64,000 bases of DNA, taken from NCBI RefSeq assembly GCF_900476375.1, contig NZ_UPPP01000064.1:1-64000 (forward strand), given 5' to 3'. This DNA comes from Allolucifera butyrica. GTDB lineage: Bacteria; Bacillota; Negativicutes; Sporomusales; UPPP01. Shown piece after piece: positions 9,277 to 17,491 of the stretch (position 1 is the first letter of the stretch; each line of letters starts with the position of its first letter). Position numbers and translations under genes: made by a program. Under the pieces are notes generated by a model, which saw nothing but the letters and a program-made list of their open reading frames with translations, did not search any database and was not told the origin of the DNA.

Positions 9277-9669
9277 ATAAAAATTTTGTCCGGGAGAAAA
9301 TTTTTTTGCGTAGCGATAACGGAGCGGGGACGCGCCGTTGGAAATGTCGGGCGATCATTGCCCCGGCACGGCAGGCAAGAACGGCGGCCGGGGCGGAGGA
9401 TGAGGGGCAGACCGTTATCAGCCGAGGCAGTCTCTCAAGGAGGAGAGGCTGTGCCGTCCATCTGCTAGTTGCCGGCCCGGCAACTAGCAGATGGACGGCC
9501 ATCGGGAGCGGTGTTGACGTACCTGTAGCGGATCCACGGCGATTACTGGTCACGGGTTGCCGTCCTCAATTGGCGGGTGTGACTGAGGAGTGGATGGGAG
9601 CCATACCCACCTATTTTTTTATGACAAAATTCTTGTAATAAAAGGGCCGAAAAAAGTGGAAGGCGTTGC
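9277..9669. other. divergent intergenic region with nested hairpins
   Basis: No gene is supported in this gap between the leftward marR operon and rightward arsR. It contains an imperfect hairpin (about 9423-9455, arms rich in CTCTC/GAGAG) directly followed by the perfect palindrome described separately. The base composition is GC rich, unlike the AT-rich promoter DNA on either side. Confidence 0.4.
9453..9499. repeat. 47-bp perfect palindrome
   Basis: The 23 bases at 9453-9475 are the exact reverse complement of 9477-9499, with one central base at 9476. Key core: CTAGTTGCCGG c CCGGCAACTAG. No T-run follows on either strand. It could be a cruciform, a shared transcription barrier between the two divergent operons, or a mobile repeat. 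Confidence 0.75.
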
Positions 9670-9699
9670 TTGACATATATGAGTAAATTTGCATATAAT
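9670..9699 (+). promoter_or_regulatory. arsR promoter with overlapping ArsR-type operator
   Basis: TTGACA (9670-9675) and TATAAT (9694-9699) are separated by 18 bases. The spacer and -10 carry ATATGAGTAAATT followed by GCATATAAT, a pattern that recurs at 10128-10157 before acr3, so it is probably an ArsR operator that blocks the promoter. Confidence 0.7.
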
Positions 9700-9747
9700 C
9701 ATGTTATAAGATCAGGGACGCAATCAAAAGTGTGTGAGGTGACCGCA

Positions 9748-10110
9748 ATGTTTGTAGTTGAAATCGTGAAGGCTTTAGGTGATGTGACCCGGCTGCGAAT
9801 TTTGAACCTGCTCAAGCAGGAAACGCTGTGCGTCTGTGATTTGGAAGAGGTGTTGAAAATCAGCCAGTCCAATGCCTCGCGGCATCTGGCCAAACTTCGC
9901 TATGCCGGCCTGATTACCGGGGAAAAACGGGCCCAGTGGGTGTATTACCGGGTGGATGAAGCCAGCATGGAGCGGTATCCCTTTGTGCGGGAACTCTTAA
10001 CCGGGGAACTGGCGAAAGAACCGGCCTGCCAAAAGGATGAGGCCCGGCTGAAAAAATACCGGGATTTGGGCGGCAGTTGCGAGCGGACGGTGCGCATTCC
10101 GGACGAGTAA
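9748..10110 (+). CDS. arsR: ArsR-family As(III)-responsive repressor
   Basis: A 120-residue ArsR/SmtB winged-helix protein if started at ATG 9748, which has GAGGTGA seven bases upstream; the longer frame from 9670 would run through the promoter. ALGDVTRLRILNLL is the usual N-terminal helix and ETLCVCDLEEVL carries the Cys-Val-Cys As(III) site in the DNA-binding helix. ISQSNASRHLAKLR is the recognition helix. The C-terminus has further cysteines (ACQKDE, GSCERT). It precedes acr3 by 170 bases and probably represses both itself and acr3. Confidence 0.93.
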   Translation: MFVVEIVKALGDVTRLRILNLLKQETLCVCDLEEVLKISQSNASRHLAKLRYAGLITGEKRAQWVYYRVDEASMERYPFVRELLTGELAKEPACQKDEARLKKYRDLGGSCERTVRIPDE

Positions 10111-10125
10111 AAATTTTTAAGGTGT

Positions 10126-10157
10126 ATATGATTAAATTGGAATGTGAGCATATAATG
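10126..10157. promoter_or_regulatory. second ArsR-type operator, upstream of acr3
   Basis: ATATGATTAAATT and GCATATAATGA repeat the two halves of the arsR promoter site with a slightly longer gap between them. The position, 120 bases before acr3, suggests internal control of the exporter. No clear separate promoter is seen. Confidence 0.45.
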
Positions 10158-10279
10158 AAAAGGGGTTATGACCCAGGGAGGGGGGACCATGACATAGGAA
10201 CAGGCGGCGAAGCGAGCACTGTTGCTGCTTTCCATTTTATCGGTTTGATCAAAATATTCGACATTTAGGAGGAGTTTGT

Positions 10280-11341
10280 ATGGCGGCGGAAAAGCGCCTG
10301 GATTTTTTTGAACGGTATTTAAGTGTATGGGTGGCCTTATGCATTGTCATTGGTATCGGCTTTGGCAAACTATTCCCTGGTGTGGTTGAGGTATTGAGCA
10401 AGCTGGAGGTCAGCCATGTCAATCTGCCCATTGCCGTACTAGTATGGCTGATGATTTACCCGATGATGCTGAAAATTGATTTTTCCGCGATTGCAAAAGT
10501 CGGCGACAAGCCCAAGGGGCTCTTAATCACCTTGTTCGTCAATTGGGTAGTAAAGCCGTTTAGTATGGCGTTTCTTGGCTGGCTGTTCTTTAAGCAAGTT
10601 TTTATCGGCCTGATTGGGGCCGATATGGCCAATCAATATATGGCCGGCGTTATTATTCTGGCGGCTGCCCCCTGCACGGCCATGGTGTTTGTGTGGAGCT
10701 ATTTGACCGACGGCGACCCGGCTTACACACTGGTACAGGTGGCTATTAATGATCTAATTATGCTGGTGCTGTTTGCGCCTATTGTCATGTTTTTGCTGGG
10801 AGTTTCCAATATCGTTGTGCCCAAAGACGTGCTGTTCATGTCGGTACTCTTATATATTGTCATTCCGCTGGCAGCGGGTTATCTGACCCGGCGGGGGCTC
10901 ATTTCCTCCCATGGCGAGGAGTGGTTCAACACCAAATTCCTGGCCCCGTTAAAGCCGGTAACCATTATCGCCCTGTTGGCGACACTCATCATTATCTTTG
11001 CCTTCCAGGGGGAAGTGATTACGAGTAACTGGTTCAGCATTGTACTCATTGCCATTCCCATCCTGATTCAGGTCTACTTTAATTCGACGCTGGCCTATAG
11101 TCTGGCCAAGTATTTCAAAGTTCCCCACAATATTGCCGCGCCGGGGGCGCTGATCGGCGCCAGCAACTTTTTTGAGTTGGCGGTAGCGGTGGCGATATCT
11201 CTGTTCGGCCTGCAGTCCGGGGCGACGCTGGCCACGGTGGTGGGCGTCCTGGTGGAGGTGCCGGTTATGTTGTCGGTATGCAGCTTCTGCAACCGGACCA
11301 GGCACTGGTTTTCAGACCAGAAAGTGAAGGAGAACGGCTAA
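10280..11341 (+). CDS. acr3: Acr3 arsenite efflux permease (first copy)
   Basis: A 353-residue membrane carrier of the Acr3 family with about ten hydrophobic segments. The conserved signatures are visible: MIYPMMLKIDF in an early helix, AAPCTAMVFVWSYL with the essential cysteine, and GASNFFELAVA near the C-terminus. It exports As(III) using the proton gradient, alone or with ArsA. TAGGAGGAG lies before the ATG. It is very similar to the copy at 22816 (N-terminus KRLDFFERYL in both), so the two arose by duplication or from related donors. Confidence 0.95.
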   Translation: MAAEKRLDFFERYLSVWVALCIVIGIGFGKLFPGVVEVLSKLEVSHVNLPIAVLVWLMIYPMMLKIDFSAIAKVGDKPKGLLITLFVNWVVKPFSMAFLGWLFFKQVFIGLIGADMANQYMAGVIILAAAPCTAMVFVWSYLTDGDPAYTLVQVAINDLIMLVLFAPIVMFLLGVSNIVVPKDVLFMSVLLYIVIPLAAGYLTRRGLISSHGEEWFNTKFLAPLKPVTIIALLATLIIIFAFQGEVITSNWFSIVLIAIPILIQVYFNSTLAYSLAKYFKVPHNIAAPGALIGASNFFELAVAVAISLFGLQSGATLATVVGVLVEVPVMLSVCSFCNRTRHWFSDQKVKENG

Positions 11342-11685
11342 AGCAGAGCGGTAAACAGGCAGGGAGTGGAGCAGTATGGCAGATGCGGGGTAACACGTTG
11401 GCATGTTTCTTTTGTCCTGGTTATTCTGGTTTTCCGGTTATGTATCTGTTTAGTACTTCTTTTCAAAGAAATAGAGAACCGTGATGGCAATCAGGAAAAA
11501 ATAGTGGCCGCTGGGAAAGGCGCGTTGTTTTGCGCTGCGGCAGCGGCCGCTATCCGGTTGATACTCCGGGTTATACACCAGCCTGTGTAGGACTCTGGCC
11601 GCAGTAACGGGTTCATCTTTTGCGTGCACATCGATACCCCAAAGCCTTACGGGAAGTTTGGCAATGCTAGGAGGGAATCGTTTCC
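11342..11685. other. intergenic, no supported gene
   Basis: This gap between acr3 and a small gene holds only short overlapping frames on both strands. A minus-strand frame contains a PSGHYFFLIA stretch that recalls PAP2 phosphatases, but it has no start, no other motif and no conserved neighbours. I see no terminator. Confidence 0.3.
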
Positions 11686-11922
11686 ATGAATGAAATGGAT
11701 GAGTTTTTTGTATACTTGCAGACCGGTATTGCGAATTTGTATCATTATGCGAGTCGGGCCGAAGAACTCTGTACTGATGAACAGGCAAATTTCCATGAAC
11801 GTATAGTGAGGAATGACGCTTGGCGGAAACTGGAGAATGCGATTGAGGATTTGGAAAACCTGGCCCATAAGATGATGAGTCACAGGGTGGCCGGGAGCGA
11901 CACTGGCCACAGTGGTAGGTGA
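11686..11922 (+). CDS. small helical protein of unknown function
   Basis: A 78-residue protein with a good AGGAGGG site nine bases before its ATG. It is acidic and predicted helical (YLQTGIANLYHYASRAEEL, DAWRKLENAIEDLENLAHK) with one cysteine and a His-rich tail. It lies between acr3 and arsC in the same direction. I do not recognise a family. Confidence 0.5.
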   Translation: MNEMDEFFVYLQTGIANLYHYASRAEELCTDEQANFHERIVRNDAWRKLENAIEDLENLAHKMMSHRVAGSDTGHSGR

Positions 11923-12204
11923 TCTGCATTCGATTTATCTATGTCAAGAATAAACAAGCGCTTGGTCCGGTTGCCAAAGCTACACACCGGCAATCCAGCC
12001 AGTACCTCACCCAGGATTAGGGAGAGAATTGTCATTGCGGTTTGTTCCAAGTGGTGTCGTCACAGTGAGTGGATTAAAAAGAAGATGGATGCTGTTGTTT
12101 ACAAAAATTTAATTACATGATAACATCCGCTGGCTATATTTGGCCTACAATTATATTAGGAAAATTATAAGTGTATGGAATTCATGAAAAGGGAGATGGG
12201 GTAT
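11923..12204. other. upstream region of the arsC operon
   Basis: An open frame of 59 codons (11941-12120) exists but has no ribosome site and is not counted as a gene. Near 12108-12123, TTTAATTACATGATAA resembles the ArsR operator halves in reverse, and AT-rich DNA follows up to the arsC start, so a regulated promoter probably lies here. Confidence 0.35.
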
Positions 12205-12672
12205 ATGCGCAAAGACAAATTATTGATTCTTTGTACCCAGAACAGCGCCCGCAGCCAAATGGCCGAAGCCTTTTTTGAAAAATATGGTGGCGATATTCTG
12301 GAAGCGTACAGTGCCGGGTTGGAACCTACGGCAGTCAATCCGTATGCTGTCCGGGTGATGCAGGAAGTCGGCATCAATCTGAGTGGCAAGCGGTCGAAAA
12401 GTTTCCGCGAATTCTTGGGCCGTATGCAGTTCGGCTATGTGATCGGTGTTTGTAAAAAAGTAGAGAAGCAGTGCCCTTCGATTTTCCCTGGGGGACGCAA
12501 TTGCTTGTCGTGGCCCTTTGAAGATCCGGCAGCCTATGAGGGTACGGATGAAGAAAAGCTGGCGAAATTCAGGGAAGTTAGAGATCAAATTGACGAAAAG
12601 GTGCGGATGTGGGTGGATGATTTCCGCCACGGCCGGGTCGATTGTCAGCTTTGCCGCGAACGTAAAGAATAA
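12205..12672 (+). CDS. arsC: arsenate reductase, thioredoxin-coupled low-molecular-weight phosphatase type (copy 1)
   Basis: A 155-residue ArsC from ATG 12205, with GGGAGATG upstream; an in-frame ATG at 12175 is less well placed. The phosphate loop [13 protein letters not shown] holds the nucleophile Cys10 and Arg16. GVCKKVEKQCPSIFPGG supplies the two relay cysteines and FEDPAAYEGTDEE the general-acid Asp. It reduces As(V) to As(III), which Acr3 then exports. The following gene is a thioredoxin, its likely reductant. The relay region differs from the copy at 22083 ([10 protein letters not shown]), so the two enzymes may use different partners. Confidence 0.93.
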   Translation: MRKDKLLILCTQNSARSQMAEAFFEKYGGDILEAYSAGLEPTAVNPYAVRVMQEVGINLSGKRSKSFREFLGRMQFGYVIGVCKKVEKQCPSIFPGGRNCLSWPFEDPAAYEGTDEEKLAKFREVRDQIDEKVRMWVDDFRHGRVDCQLCRERKE

Positions 12673-12689
12673 TTATTTGGAGGATCGTT

Positions 12690-13001
12690 ATGGCAGTGTC
12701 AGAACTTACGCAAGAGAATTTTTCCGAAGAAATAGCAAAATCCGGCGTGGCGGTTATTGAATTTTATTCCGAAACCTGCAGTGTCTGCAAACTGCTGTTG
12801 CCGGTGTTAGAAGAGCTGGCTGGCAAACACCGGCAAGTGCGGTTTTATAAAATCAATGCTCAGCAGGCGCGGCAATTGTGTCTCACGTACCGGGTATTGA
12901 GTTTGCCGACGACGTTGTTCTTAAAGAGTGGCAATCTTGTTGAAAAGGCTACCGGATTTAAAAATGTGACAGAGATGGACGCCCTGATTAGCAAGGCATA
13001 A
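12690..13001 (+). CDS. thioredoxin-like protein with CSVC active site
   Basis: A 103-residue thioredoxin fold protein. The active site is [20 protein letters not shown], with CSVC in place of the usual CGPC, and the cis-Pro is in LSLPTTLFL. The absent Gly-Pro changes redox potential in known thioredoxins. It begins 17 bases after arsC, with GGAGG before its ATG, and is probably the dedicated reductant of ArsC. It lacks a signal peptide, so it is cytosolic. Confidence 0.88.
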   Translation: MAVSELTQENFSEEIAKSGVAVIEFYSETCSVCKLLLPVLEELAGKHRQVRFYKINAQQARQLCLTYRVLSLPTTLFLKSGNLVEKATGFKNVTEMDALISKA

Positions 13002-13021
13002 TTGACATGCGGAGGGGAGGG

Positions 13022-13653
13022 ATGGAAACCATGGAGGCAGAACCGTCCGGCGATTTATTACATTTGCTCAAAAGTAATGTGGAATCTACCTTGAATTGCT
13101 GTATGGATATGGGAACCAACGCGCATGAAACCGAGCTGAAAGCTGCGGAAGGATTGAAAGTGGTTACCGGGTTATCCGACAGCACCAAGCAGTATCAGGA
13201 AAGCTTTCATGAGGTTAGCACACTGGTGGGCGTGCTGCAGCAAACGACGCTTCATATCGGCAAAGTGACAAAAACCATCAGTTATATTGCTCAGCAGACC
13301 AATTTACTGTCGCTCAATGCCGCGATTGAAGCAGCCAGAGCCGGGGAGGCAGGTCGTGGGTTTGGGGTAGTAGCGCAGGAAATTCGTAAGCTGGCGGAAG
13401 GTGTGGCGTCATCTTCGAAAAATATTACCGAAACCATCCAGCAGGTCATGAAAGACTCGGCGGTCATTCAAGAAAAAATGGAAGTTTTAAATCAGCAATT
13501 TGATCAACAGTCCCGGGAAGTGGATTTGACCGGTGAGGCATTCCAAAGATTCTGGACGGTATCCAGATATTAAGCAATAATATTGAAAATGTCAGCGGTT
13601 CGATCATGGATATTGAAATTATCGTTAATCAAAATATGGATAAATCGGCGTAG
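13022..13653 (+). pseudogene. soluble methyl-accepting chemotaxis-like protein, frameshifted near its end
   Basis: The frame from ATG 13022 (GGAGGGG upstream) encodes about 180 residues with the highly conserved MCP hairpin tip [20 protein letters not shown], flanked by coiled coil. No membrane segment or sensor domain is present, and CCMDMG is near the start. It ends early at 13573. In another frame the coiled coil continues ([16 protein letters not shown]) to a stop at 13653, so a single-base shift near 13540 truncated it. The tip remains whole, so the short product might still join receptor arrays. Signalling to CheA is known for the family; an arsenic link is inferred from position. Confidence 0.7.
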
Positions 13654-13692
13654 TCAATGCAGAACGACTTGCTATAAGGGAGGATATAACAG

Positions 13693-14403
13693 ATGAAATT
13701 TGCGGCAATTGGCGACATTCACAGTAATGTGGAAGCTTTACAGGCCGTGTTACAGGATATTGACAGCAGACAGGTGGATTTTATTGTGTCTACCGGTGAT
13801 CTGGTTGGGTATTTTCCGTACCCGAATGAAGTCATCGACCTTCTGCGAAAGCGGCATATCTTATCCATTCAGGGTAACTATGATTATGCTATCGGTAACA
13901 ATGAGGCCGTATGCGGCTGTGATTATACTGATGACAAGCAGTTGGAACTGGCAGGGTTATCTATGCTGTATACCAATAGCGTCATTACTGAGGAAAACCG
14001 GCAGTACCTGAAAAATCTGCCCCAGTTCGTCACGCTGACAATAGACGGGATGAGGGCGCTGGTGGTGCATGGCAGCCCCCGGCAGACGAATGAATATCTG
14101 CTTGAAGATTCTCCCGCAACAGCAGAAGTAGCAGCGCAGCTGAACGAAAATATTCTGATTTGCGGGCATACCCATAAACCCTATTATAAGACCGTGCAGG
14201 GCAAGCATATGATCAATGCTGGTTCTGCCGGCAAACCGAAGCACGGCAACCCCAACGCGACATACGTGATCGTTACCGTTCAGGACAAGCAGGTACAGGT
14301 CGATATTGTGGAAGTGCCCTACGATTATGAAAAAGTGGCTCAAGCCGTGGAGGTTGATGAATTGCTGCCCAATGAATTTGCCGGCCTTTTGCGTAACGGG
14401 TAA
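13693..14403 (+). CDS. calcineurin-like metallophosphoesterase (YfcE/MJ0936 type)
   Basis: A 236-residue cytosolic enzyme with the complete metal-binding set: GDIHSN at residues 7-12, STGDLVGY, GNYDYA, VVHGSPR and CGHTHKP. The family hydrolyses phosphomonoesters or phosphodiesters using two metals. It follows the chemoreceptor-like gene with GGGAGGATA before its ATG. The substrate is unknown. In other genomes such enzymes occasionally accompany ars genes, where repair of arsenate-modified metabolites could be imagined; that is inference only. Confidence 0.85.
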   Translation: MKFAAIGDIHSNVEALQAVLQDIDSRQVDFIVSTGDLVGYFPYPNEVIDLLRKRHILSIQGNYDYAIGNNEAVCGCDYTDDKQLELAGLSMLYTNSVITEENRQYLKNLPQFVTLTIDGMRALVVHGSPRQTNEYLLEDSPATAEVAAQLNENILICGHTHKPYYKTVQGKHMINAGSAGKPKHGNPNATYVIVTVQDKQVQVDIVEVPYDYEKVAQAVEVDELLPNEFAGLLRNG

Positions 14404-14550
14404 GCGATAAAGCGCATGCAGTGCTCCACTGGTCACTATAGCGTGATGAACTGCCGATGGACTGATTCCGCAGAGAAGAAACGGGCTTCGGGTGGATACT
14501 TTTGTTTGCGCTCAAGGCTGGGGGCGCGATGCTTACCGGGAGGAATCAAT

Positions 14551-15146
14551 ATGGCCGATGATAAAATGGAATTTGAGCAAATGTATACATCCTTCCGGCC
14601 AACGATCTATCGTTATCTGACACGGTTGGTCGGCATGCAGGAGGCGGAAGACCTGACCCAGGAAGTTTTTATCAAGGTTGAGAAAGCGCTACCGACCTTT
14701 CGCCAGGAGGCTCAGCTGTCTACCTGGCTGTATCGCATTGCGACCCATGTAGCGATTGACCGGATGCGCCAGCCGTCTTTCCGGCGGGAACTGACCAGCG
14801 AGCAGGCAGCCGGCACGGCGGCGGAACCGACTGGGACAAAGGCCGGTGTAGCGGCTGACACCTGTTCATTGGAGGAACAGGTCGGGCACCGGGAGACCAG
14901 CACGGTATCCGCGCGGTGATCGACACGCTGCCGGAAACGTACCGGCTGGCCGTAATACTCAGTGATTTGGAAGGACTGAAAAATAAAGAAATTGCCGCCA
15001 TCCTGGATATCAGCCTGGATGTGGTGAAGGTGCGGCTGCATCGTGGGCGGGCGCAGTTGAAAAAGGAACTCCTGCAGTATTGTCATTTTTACTGGGATGA
15101 GCGCAACGAACTGACCTGTGACCCCAAAGGCCCGCTGAAAAAATAA
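14551..15146 (+). pseudogene. ECF sigma factor, broken by a frameshift
   Basis: The ATG at 14551 follows GGGAGG. Region 2 is intact (FRPTIYRYLTRLVGMQEAEDL, then LTQEVFIKV and WLYRIATHVAIDRM), but this frame stops at 14919. Region 4 continues in another frame from about 14895 (IDTLPETYRLAVILSDLEGL, then NKEIAAILDISLDVVKVRLH) to 15146. A one-base change near 14890-14900 explains it. Regions 2 and 4 would be separate polypeptides, so activity is doubtful unless frameshifting occurs. The C-terminal LLQYCHFYWDERNEL resembles the tail of SigZ at 25508, so the two sigma factors are related. Confidence 0.8.
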
Positions 15147-15195
15147 ATAGATTGGCGGGCAATGGCTTGTATTGCAAAAACACATAATAGTACGG

Positions 15196-15236
15196 AAAGA
15201 CCGTTGCGCCGAAAATGGCTGTAACGGTCTTTTTTT
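15196..15236 (+). terminator. rho-independent terminator after the sigma pseudogene
   Basis: AAAGACCGTT (15196-15205) pairs with AACGGTCTTT (15223-15232) and is followed by a run of T. It separates the arsC-sigma segment from the next gene. Confidence 0.85.
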
Positions 15237-15276
15237 ACGGTTTCGCTCTGCTTTAAGAAGATAAAATCTTTTTGGT

Positions 15277-15303
15277 GTATCCTTTTTGTGCTCACCTCCG
15301 TCT
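15277..15303 (+). promoter_or_regulatory. candidate ECF sigma promoter
   Basis: GTATCC (15277-15282) and CCGTCT (15298-15303) are 15 bases apart, upstream of the AhpD-like gene. The same pair of hexamers, 14 bases apart, occurs at 26055-26080 after the second sigma gene. Hexamers with a CGTC-like -10 are typical of ECF promoters, so this is probably the target of one or both sigma factors. Confidence 0.6.
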
Positions 15304-15330
15304 ATAGATATAGAGAGGAGGTGAGGCAGG

Positions 15331-15603
15331 ATGAGTCTGGACAATCGGATGACAGAACTTATTGCCATTGGGGTGTCCGTCGGTGCAAATTGTCAACCTT
15401 GTTTAGAGTATCATGTGGCCAAAGCCAGGGAAATTGGGATTAGCGAGCAAGAAATTCAGGAGGCCATTCACGTAGGCCAAACAGTAAGAAAAGGCGCGGC
15501 ATATAAAATGGACCAACATATTATGGCCTTGCGGGAGAAACCTTCTGCCGGCCCGCAACCAGCAGGCGGTGGCTGCGCGTGTGGTTGTGGCGATTCCTGT
15601 TAA
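15331..15603 (+). CDS. carboxymuconolactone decarboxylase (AhpD-like) family protein
   Basis: A 90-residue AhpD-fold protein with the redox site CQPCLEYH near residues 30-37 and the usual AREIGISEQEIQEAI helix. Such proteins act as alkylhydroperoxidase-like disulfide reductants. AGGAGGTGAGGC precedes the ATG. The C-terminal tail is Gly/Cys rich (GGGCACGCGDSC), which could bind thiophilic metal or metalloid. Its promoter has the ECF signature, so it is probably the sigma factor's target. Comparable Cys tails occur on ArsD, on the DGC protein at 21074 and on the DUF2703 protein at 26132. Confidence 0.85.
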   Translation: MSLDNRMTELIAIGVSVGANCQPCLEYHVAKAREIGISEQEIQEAIHVGQTVRKGAAYKMDQHIMALREKPSAGPQPAGGGCACGCGDSC

Positions 15604-15774
15604 TGTTTTTAGCTTAGCAGAAAGTGAATTGAGTACTATTGGGGGCTATTCCGGGTTTTTCGTGATTTATGTTTACCATCCGATATTGATATTGTTTTTC
15701 CTAAATATGATGTTTCTACTTTGCTGGTTTAAACACCAGAAGGTGTTTATCCTTACTTTATTACATTACAGGCT

Positions 15775-15811
15775 ATACCTTGTGGTCAGAGGACCACAGG
15801 GTATTTTTCTT
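15775..15811 (+). terminator. rho-independent terminator
   Basis: A 13-bp stem, 15775-15787 with 15792-15804 (core TGTGGTC AGAG GACCACA), is followed by TTTTCTTTT. It ends the AhpD-like transcript. A smaller hairpin, AACACC..GGTGTT, lies 40 bases upstream. Confidence 0.85.
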
Positions 15812-15969
15812 TTACTGTCCGGCTATTCAAGGAAAAGACAAGCGAGTGCTTAGTAAACAGAATTACATTTTCAAGGACTAAATTTCAATATGAGTCGGAA
15901 CTAAGATTGCTAATATGTAGCATCGCTACCCTCTCGCCCAAGAAAATCGTAAAAAATTAATCAGGTAGG

Positions 15970-16095
15970 TTGACAAGTAAAGAAATTAGGAATATATTAG
16001 TATTAACATATTACAAATTTATAAAGTGATTATATTATGATCGAATTATATATTTAAGATGAGTAAAAATAGTGTAAATCTATGATTTTGCGCGA
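15970..16095 (+). promoter_or_regulatory. promoter and AT-rich leader before the lplA relic
   Basis: TTGACA (15970-15975) and TATATT (15993-15998) are 17 bases apart. The AT-rich leader to about 16095 resembles the lpdA leader at 17415-17493, including the ending GATGAGTAAAAAT, although no lpdA coding sequence follows here. It looks like a partial duplication of the lpdA promoter. TTATGATCGAATTATA inside it may be a repressor site. Confidence 0.55.
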
Positions 16096-16178
16096 GCCAT
16101 TTGGGGAGGAAGCCCACCGATAATTGTTCAATAAATTTGCCCTCTTAAGGCTTCTTAAAATAAAATAGAAGCCTATTT

Positions 16179-16206
16179 ATCCGGTCGAAAGGCCGGATTT
16201 TTTTAA
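16179..16206 (+). terminator. terminator with GAAA tetraloop
   Basis: ATCCGGTC (16179-16186), loop GAAA, then GGCCGGAT (16191-16198), followed by seven T. A second AT-rich hairpin (AGGCTTCT..AGAAGCCT, about 16148-16174) sits just upstream. Together they would stop transcription from the promoter at 15970. Confidence 0.85.
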
Positions 16207-16246
16207 GTCCTGAGTGTAGCAGGAAAAATTCGTAAGGAGGCCCGTT

Positions 16247-16489
16247 ATGATTTTTATTGTTCCGAGATTTTGCGGGAGGGATTGTACAGGCTTATTTGAA
16301 AATTGATAAAGGGAAAATCCAAGATATAAAAATATATGGTGATTTTTTCCTGAAAAGGGGGTATCACCGGTAGAAGATGCCCTGAAAGGATTAAATTACG
16401 ATTATGCCGTTTTATATACGGCATTGCAAGACTTTATTATGGATGAGCATATTAAAAACGTCACTTTGGAAAATATGCGGAGGTATTAA
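16247..16489 (+). pseudogene. lplA: lipoate-protein ligase relic (internal deletion and frameshift)
   Basis: AAGGAGG and ATG 16247 begin MIFI, the usual LplA start, but the frame soon jumps to a C-terminal segment. That segment reads AYLKIDKGKIQDIKIYGDFF, then, after another shift, VEDALKGLNYDYAVLYTALQ and a stop at 16489. These are hallmarks of the LplA C-terminal accessory domain. The catalytic core is missing. It sits six bases before lipA, so the cluster once carried its own lipoate ligase. Confidence 0.75.
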
Positions 16490-16494
16490 TTTAA

Positions 16495-17382
16495 ATGGAG
16501 GGGAAAGTTTTGACATATATAAAAAAGCCAGACTGGTTAAAGAAGGATTTGAAGAGAGCCGCGGTTTCAGGCCCTGTGAACGCTGTATTGGCGGGATACT
16601 CGCTGAATACGGTTTGCAATGAAGCAGGCTGTCCCAACAAAGGGGAATGTTTTAGCCGAGGAACGGCTACATTTCTGATTATGGGTAAAAACTGCACGCG
16701 AAATTGCCGCTTTTGCAAGATCACTAAAGCGGCACCGGAAGAGTTAAATCCAAGGGAACCTTTAAATATTGCCAAGGCTATCCAGGAGATGAATTTAAAA
16801 CATACCGTGATTACCTCGGTAACCAGAGATGATCTTCCCGATGGCGGAGCGGGGCATTTTGCGAATACCATATTTGAGATCAGGAAGCTTTGCCCGGACG
16901 TTACGATTGAAGTGCTGATTCCTGATTTTAAGGGGGACTATGAGGCGTTAAAAAAGGTCGTGGACGCTAACCCCGACATTATAAATCACAATGTGGAGAC
17001 AGTGCCCGGACTTTATAACGCGGTGCGGCCCACGGCTGTATTTGAGCGTTCCCTGGAATTGTTACGAAGAGTTAAAGAAATAAACGGCAACTTATTTACA
17101 AAATCCGGGTTCATGGTTGGTCTTGGTGAGAAGGAGGAAGAAGTGATTGCGCTGTTATATGCTTTACGGGGCGTTGGCTGTGACATCGTCACCATCGGAC
17201 AGTATCTGCAGCCCTCCAGGGAACATTATGAGGTAGTAGCATATATACATCCCGATCAATTTCAAAAATATGAGGAATTTGCCCAAAAGATAGGCTTTCA
17301 ATACGTAGCAAGCGGGCCACTGGTTAGAAGCTCTTATCATGCCGAGGATGGGTTTAGCTATTTGAAAAAAGTAAAAATTTAA
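16495..17382 (+). CDS. lipA: lipoyl synthase LipA
   Basis: A 295-residue radical-SAM enzyme. It has the auxiliary cluster motif at Cys41, Cys46 and Cys52 ([12 protein letters not shown]) and the radical-SAM motif Cys67, Cys71 and Cys74 (CTRNCRFC). The C-terminal RSSYHAED contains the Ser that ligates the auxiliary cluster. It inserts sulfur into octanoyl groups on a carrier protein to make lipoyl groups. ATG 16495 has GGAGGT nine bases upstream; TTG 16510 with GGAGGGG is an alternative. It is followed by lpdA and the DGC-lipoyl protein, its probable substrate. Confidence 0.95.
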   Translation: MEGKVLTYIKKPDWLKKDLKRAAVSGPVNAVLAGYSLNTVCNEAGCPNKGECFSRGTATFLIMGKNCTRNCRFCKITKAAPEELNPREPLNIAKAIQEMNLKHTVITSVTRDDLPDGGAGHFANTIFEIRKLCPDVTIEVLIPDFKGDYEALKKVVDANPDIINHNVETVPGLYNAVRPTAVFERSLELLRRVKEINGNLFTKSGFMVGLGEKEEEVIALLYALRGVGCDIVTIGQYLQPSREHYEVVAYIHPDQFQKYEEFAQKIGFQYVASGPLVRSSYHAEDGFSYLKKVKI

Positions 17383-17391
17383 TCCGGTGAA

Positions 17392-17491
17392 TTGACAACC
17401 AGCGTATTCTGGAATATGATGATATTAAATATATTAGAATTTTATAAAATGTTTATATGATAATTAAACTGTATTTTCGAGGTGAGTAAAA
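17392..17491 (+). promoter_or_regulatory. lpdA promoter and AT-rich operator leader
   Basis: TTGACA (17392-17397) and TATGAT (17415-17420) are 17 bases apart. The leader contains ATATGATAATTAAA near 17455-17468, close to the ArsR-type half-site ATATGANTAAATT seen at 9670-9699. This suggests the lipoate/DGC operon is controlled by an ArsR-type repressor. Confidence 0.6.

Noticed and set aside
9500..9660. Possible riboswitch upstream of arsR
   Set aside because: No match to cobalamin, SAM, molybdenum or other class motifs that I could recognise; the region also lies upstream of the arsR promoter.
10077..10268. 63-codon frame between arsR and acr3
   Set aside because: Starts inside arsR, lacks a ribosome site and covers the operator.
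11450..11929. Minus-strand 159-codon frame with PSGHYFF, PAP2-like
   Set aside because: No proper start, other PAP2 motifs missing, and it runs antisense to the better-supported small gene at 11686.
11941..12120. 59-codon plus-strand frame before arsC
   Set aside because: No ribosome site and no recognisable motif; overlaps the likely promoter region.
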